The position numbers and the translations under genes were made by a program. The notes beneath the pieces are model-generated. The model had not been told where the DNA came from. It searched no databases and saw only the letters and a program-made list of their open reading frames with translations. Positions 13,266-14,911 of a stretch of DNA of 14,911 nt are shown one piece after another (within the stretch, counting starts at the first letter, position 1; every line of letters begins with the position of its first letter). This DNA is from Erysipelatoclostridium sp. AM42-17 (GTDB lineage Bacteria > Bacillota_I > Bacilli_A > Erysipelotrichales > Coprobacillaceae): assembly GCF_003480255.1 (NCBI RefSeq), contig NZ_QUIN01000035.1, positions 1-14,911 of the forward strand, given 5' to 3'.

Positions 13266-14512
13266 ATGCAAACAACACAGTTATTAAATATTATCTGGGT
13301 CTTTCTTGGCGCAGTTTTAGTTATGTTGATGCAAGCAGGATTTGCTATATTGGAATGTGGTTTTACACGTCAAAAAAACGCAAACAATGTATTAATGAAA
13401 AATGTAATGGATTTTGCGATAGGATCATTAGTATTTTTGGTAGTAGGTTTTGGATTAATGTTTGGTAAAGATATTGGGGGATTAATTGGTGGATCTGGTT
13501 TTGTTGATCCTACTTCATTGGGATTACATGCAAAAGATTTATCACCAGAAGTATTCATTTTCTTTCAAACTGTATTTTGTGCTACAGCAGCGACGATTGT
13601 TTCGGGTGCTATGGCTGAAAGAACAAAATTTTCTTCTTATCTTATTTATACACTTGTGATTTCATTAGTCATTTATCCAGTATCAGGACATTGGATTTGG
13701 GGCGATGGTTTTCTAGCAAAAATGGGATTTATTGATTATGCGGGATCAGCAGCAGTTCATTCTGTCGGTGGATTTGCAACGTTAATGGGTGCAATTGTAT
13801 TAGGACCTAGAATTGGTAAATATAATAGTGATGGTACTGTTAATGCGATACCTGGTCATAATATTCCACTTGGTACATTGGGCGTATTTATTTTATGGTT
13901 CTGTTGGTTTGGATTTAACCCAGGTTCTTCATTAGAAGCTGCAACATATGTCGGACACGTTGCTATGACGACTAATTTAGCTGCTTGTGCCGCTGCAGTA
14001 ACAACCCTATTCTTAACTTGGAAGCGTTATGGAAAACCAGATATTTCTATGACATTGAATGGAATTTTAGCAGGATTGGTTGCGATTACAGCAGGGTGTC
14101 ATATTATTAGCTTCTATGGAGCAATTGTAGTTGGAATTGTTTCTGGTTTCTTAGTTATATTTGGTATTGAAATCATTATCAAAAATTCCATATTGATGAT
14201 CCAGTTGGTGCAGTTGGAGTGCATTGTTTAAACGGTGTATGGGGAACAATTGCAGTTGGTTTATTTGCTTGCAAAACACCGGCAGTAGATGGATCTGTTT
14301 TAGGATTATTCTATGGTGGTGGATTTCATCAATTAGGAATTCAATTGTTTGGTATTATCTGTGTAGCATTATGGGTATGTACAACAAGTTTCATTATGTT
14401 TAAGACTATTCAACATACTGTTGGCTTAAGAGTTAAACCAAGAGAAGAAGTTGCTGGATTGGATCTTGGAGAACATGGTTCAGAAGCATATCCAGATTTT
14501 CTAAAAAAGTAA
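13266..14512 (+). pseudogene. amt: Ammonium transporter Amt, interrupted by a one-base frameshift
   Basis: An ammonium channel of the Amt/Mep/Rh family with 11 expected membrane helices. The first frame (13266-14231, 321 residues) carries ILECGFTRQKNANN, ERTKFSSYL and the first pore histidine, His165 in AVHSVGG. After GIEIIIK it runs into an unrelated tail and stops at TAA 14229-14231. The next frame continues with IDDPVGAVGVHCLNGVWG, holding the second pore histidine (His320 when joined), the last helices and the conserved C-terminal tail RVKPREEVAGLDLGEHG. One added A in the five-A run at 14181-14185 restores IKKFHIDDPVGA and a 415-residue protein of normal length. So this is a one-base loss or a sequencing error. 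As written, the product would lack the end of the pore. GGGGG lies 7 bases before ATG 13266. Confidence 0.88.
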
Positions 14513-14518
14513 ATAGCT

Positions 14519-14554
14519 AAAAACTCTAAAGGAAATAGCCTTTAGAGTTTTTTT
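14519..14554. terminator. Strong terminator of the glnK-amt operon
   Basis: AAACTCTAAAGG (14521-14532) and CCTTTAGAGTTT (14539-14550) form a perfect 12-bp stem with an AAATAG loop, extended by A-T pairs and followed by a T run. The A run on the left lets it act on the minus strand too. Confidence 0.9.
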
Positions 14555-14560
14555 ATGAGT

Positions 14561-14590
14561 AAAACAAAAAAGGAACTCATAAGAGTTCCT
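14561..14590 (-). terminator. Terminator of the tRNA cluster
   Basis: On the minus strand, AGGAACTC-TTAT-GAGTTCCT (14571-14590) is followed by TTTTTTGTTTT. It lies 11 bases beyond the tRNA-Phe 3' end and closes the tRNA operon. Confidence 0.85.
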
Positions 14591-14601
14591 AAATTATCAA
14601 A

Positions 14602-14677
<76 letters not shown>

Positions 14678-14680
14678 ATT

Positions 14681-14757
14681 TGGCGGTCTGGACGGGACTC
14701 GAACCCGCGACCTCCGCCGTGACAGGGCGGCATTCTAACCAGCTGAACTACCAGACC
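14681..14757 (-). tRNA. tRNA-Asp (GTC)
   Basis: 77 bases with encoded CCA. The acceptor stem is GGTCTGG / CCAGACC with discriminator G, an Asp identity element. The anticodon loop CTGTCAC gives GTC (plus-strand 14721-14723). It is 3 bases from tRNA-Phe. Confidence 0.97.
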
Positions 14758-14760
14758 TTT

Positions 14761-14837
<77 letters not shown>

Positions 14838-14853
14838 ATATGAATTTTTTAAA

Positions 14854-14911
14854 TGGCGGAGATTGAGGGATTCGAACCCCCGCAGGACGTTAATCCTCTG
14901 CTGGTTTTCAA
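14854..14911 (-). tRNA. tRNA-Ser (TGA), 5' part cut off by the window edge
   Basis: Only the 3' part is present: anticodon TGA (plus-strand TCA at 14908-14910), the 3' side of the anticodon stem ACCAG, a long variable arm with AGGA / TCCT pairing, T loop GGTTCGAATCC, acceptor strand AATCTCC, discriminator G and encoded CCA. The long variable arm and the anticodon context TTGAAAACCAG fit tRNA-Ser. The rest lies beyond 14911. Confidence 0.88.

Noticed and set aside
13370..13558. Minus-strand 62-residue open frame inside amt
   Set aside because: Shadow of the amt coding strand.
14176..14190. Programmed -1 frameshift site in amt
   Set aside because: The sequence C AAA AAT T does not give a canonical slippery heptamer, and I noted no convincing downstream stem-loop; mutation or sequencing error is simpler.

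Overview
The window is AT-rich, tightly packed bacterial chromosome from a low-GC Firmicute. Strong AGGAGG-type ribosome binding sites, lipoprotein boxes, sigma-A promoters of TTGACA-17-TATAAT type, tRNA genes with encoded CCA, and TGA used as a stop all point there. Gene content (TatD-linked type radical SAM protein, PPi-type phosphofructokinase, MocR regulator, GlnK-Amt) would suit a gut Erysipelotrichia/Coprobacillaceae-like organism. That placement is inference, not proof.

Layout. (1) 51-1925: a MarR regulator and a MepA-like MATE efflux pump in an overlapping operon. A perfect 18-bp palindrome over the -10 box suggests self-repression. (2) 1914-2519, minus: a cyclophilin-type peptidyl-prolyl isomerase lipoprotein. 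(3) 2657-4869: a compact operon of pyridoxal/pyridoxamine kinase, a TatD-linked type radical SAM protein without TatD, and a PTP-like phosphatase. (4) 4918-5316: an unknown 132-residue protein with a possible C-terminal helix-turn-helix; its ribosome binding site lies inside the preceding terminator-like hairpin. (5) 5403-6725: an AzgA-type purine permease. (6) 6782-8853: a divergent pair, a D-2-hydroxyacid dehydrogenase (minus) and exonuclease III (plus), around a regulatory region with a palindrome over one -10 box and a cre-like site inside the other promoter. A 35-residue membrane miniprotein follows exonuclease III. (7) 8890-10200: a divergent MocR-type (GntR plus aminotransferase-fold) regulator. 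(8) 10222-12201, minus: PPi-dependent 6-phosphofructokinase and a membrane-anchored lipoprotein. (9) 12338-12757: a flavodoxin-like orphan. (10) 12811-14554: a glnK-amt ammonium operon in which the transporter is split by a one-base frameshift in an A tract. (11) 14561-14911, minus: a tRNA cluster, Ser(TGA, cut by the window edge)-fMet-Asp-Phe.

The genes are mostly housekeeping and nutrient-handling functions: B6 salvage, purine uptake, glycolysis, nitrogen uptake, DNA repair. I found no CRISPR array, insertion sequence, prophage or obvious defence island. The best leads are the broken amt gene, the cre-like site in the exonuclease promoter, the unlisted 35-residue membrane protein, the terminator/ribosome-binding-site overlap at 4873-4916, the radical SAM operon without TatD, and active-site substitutions in the phosphatase and the MocR regulator.
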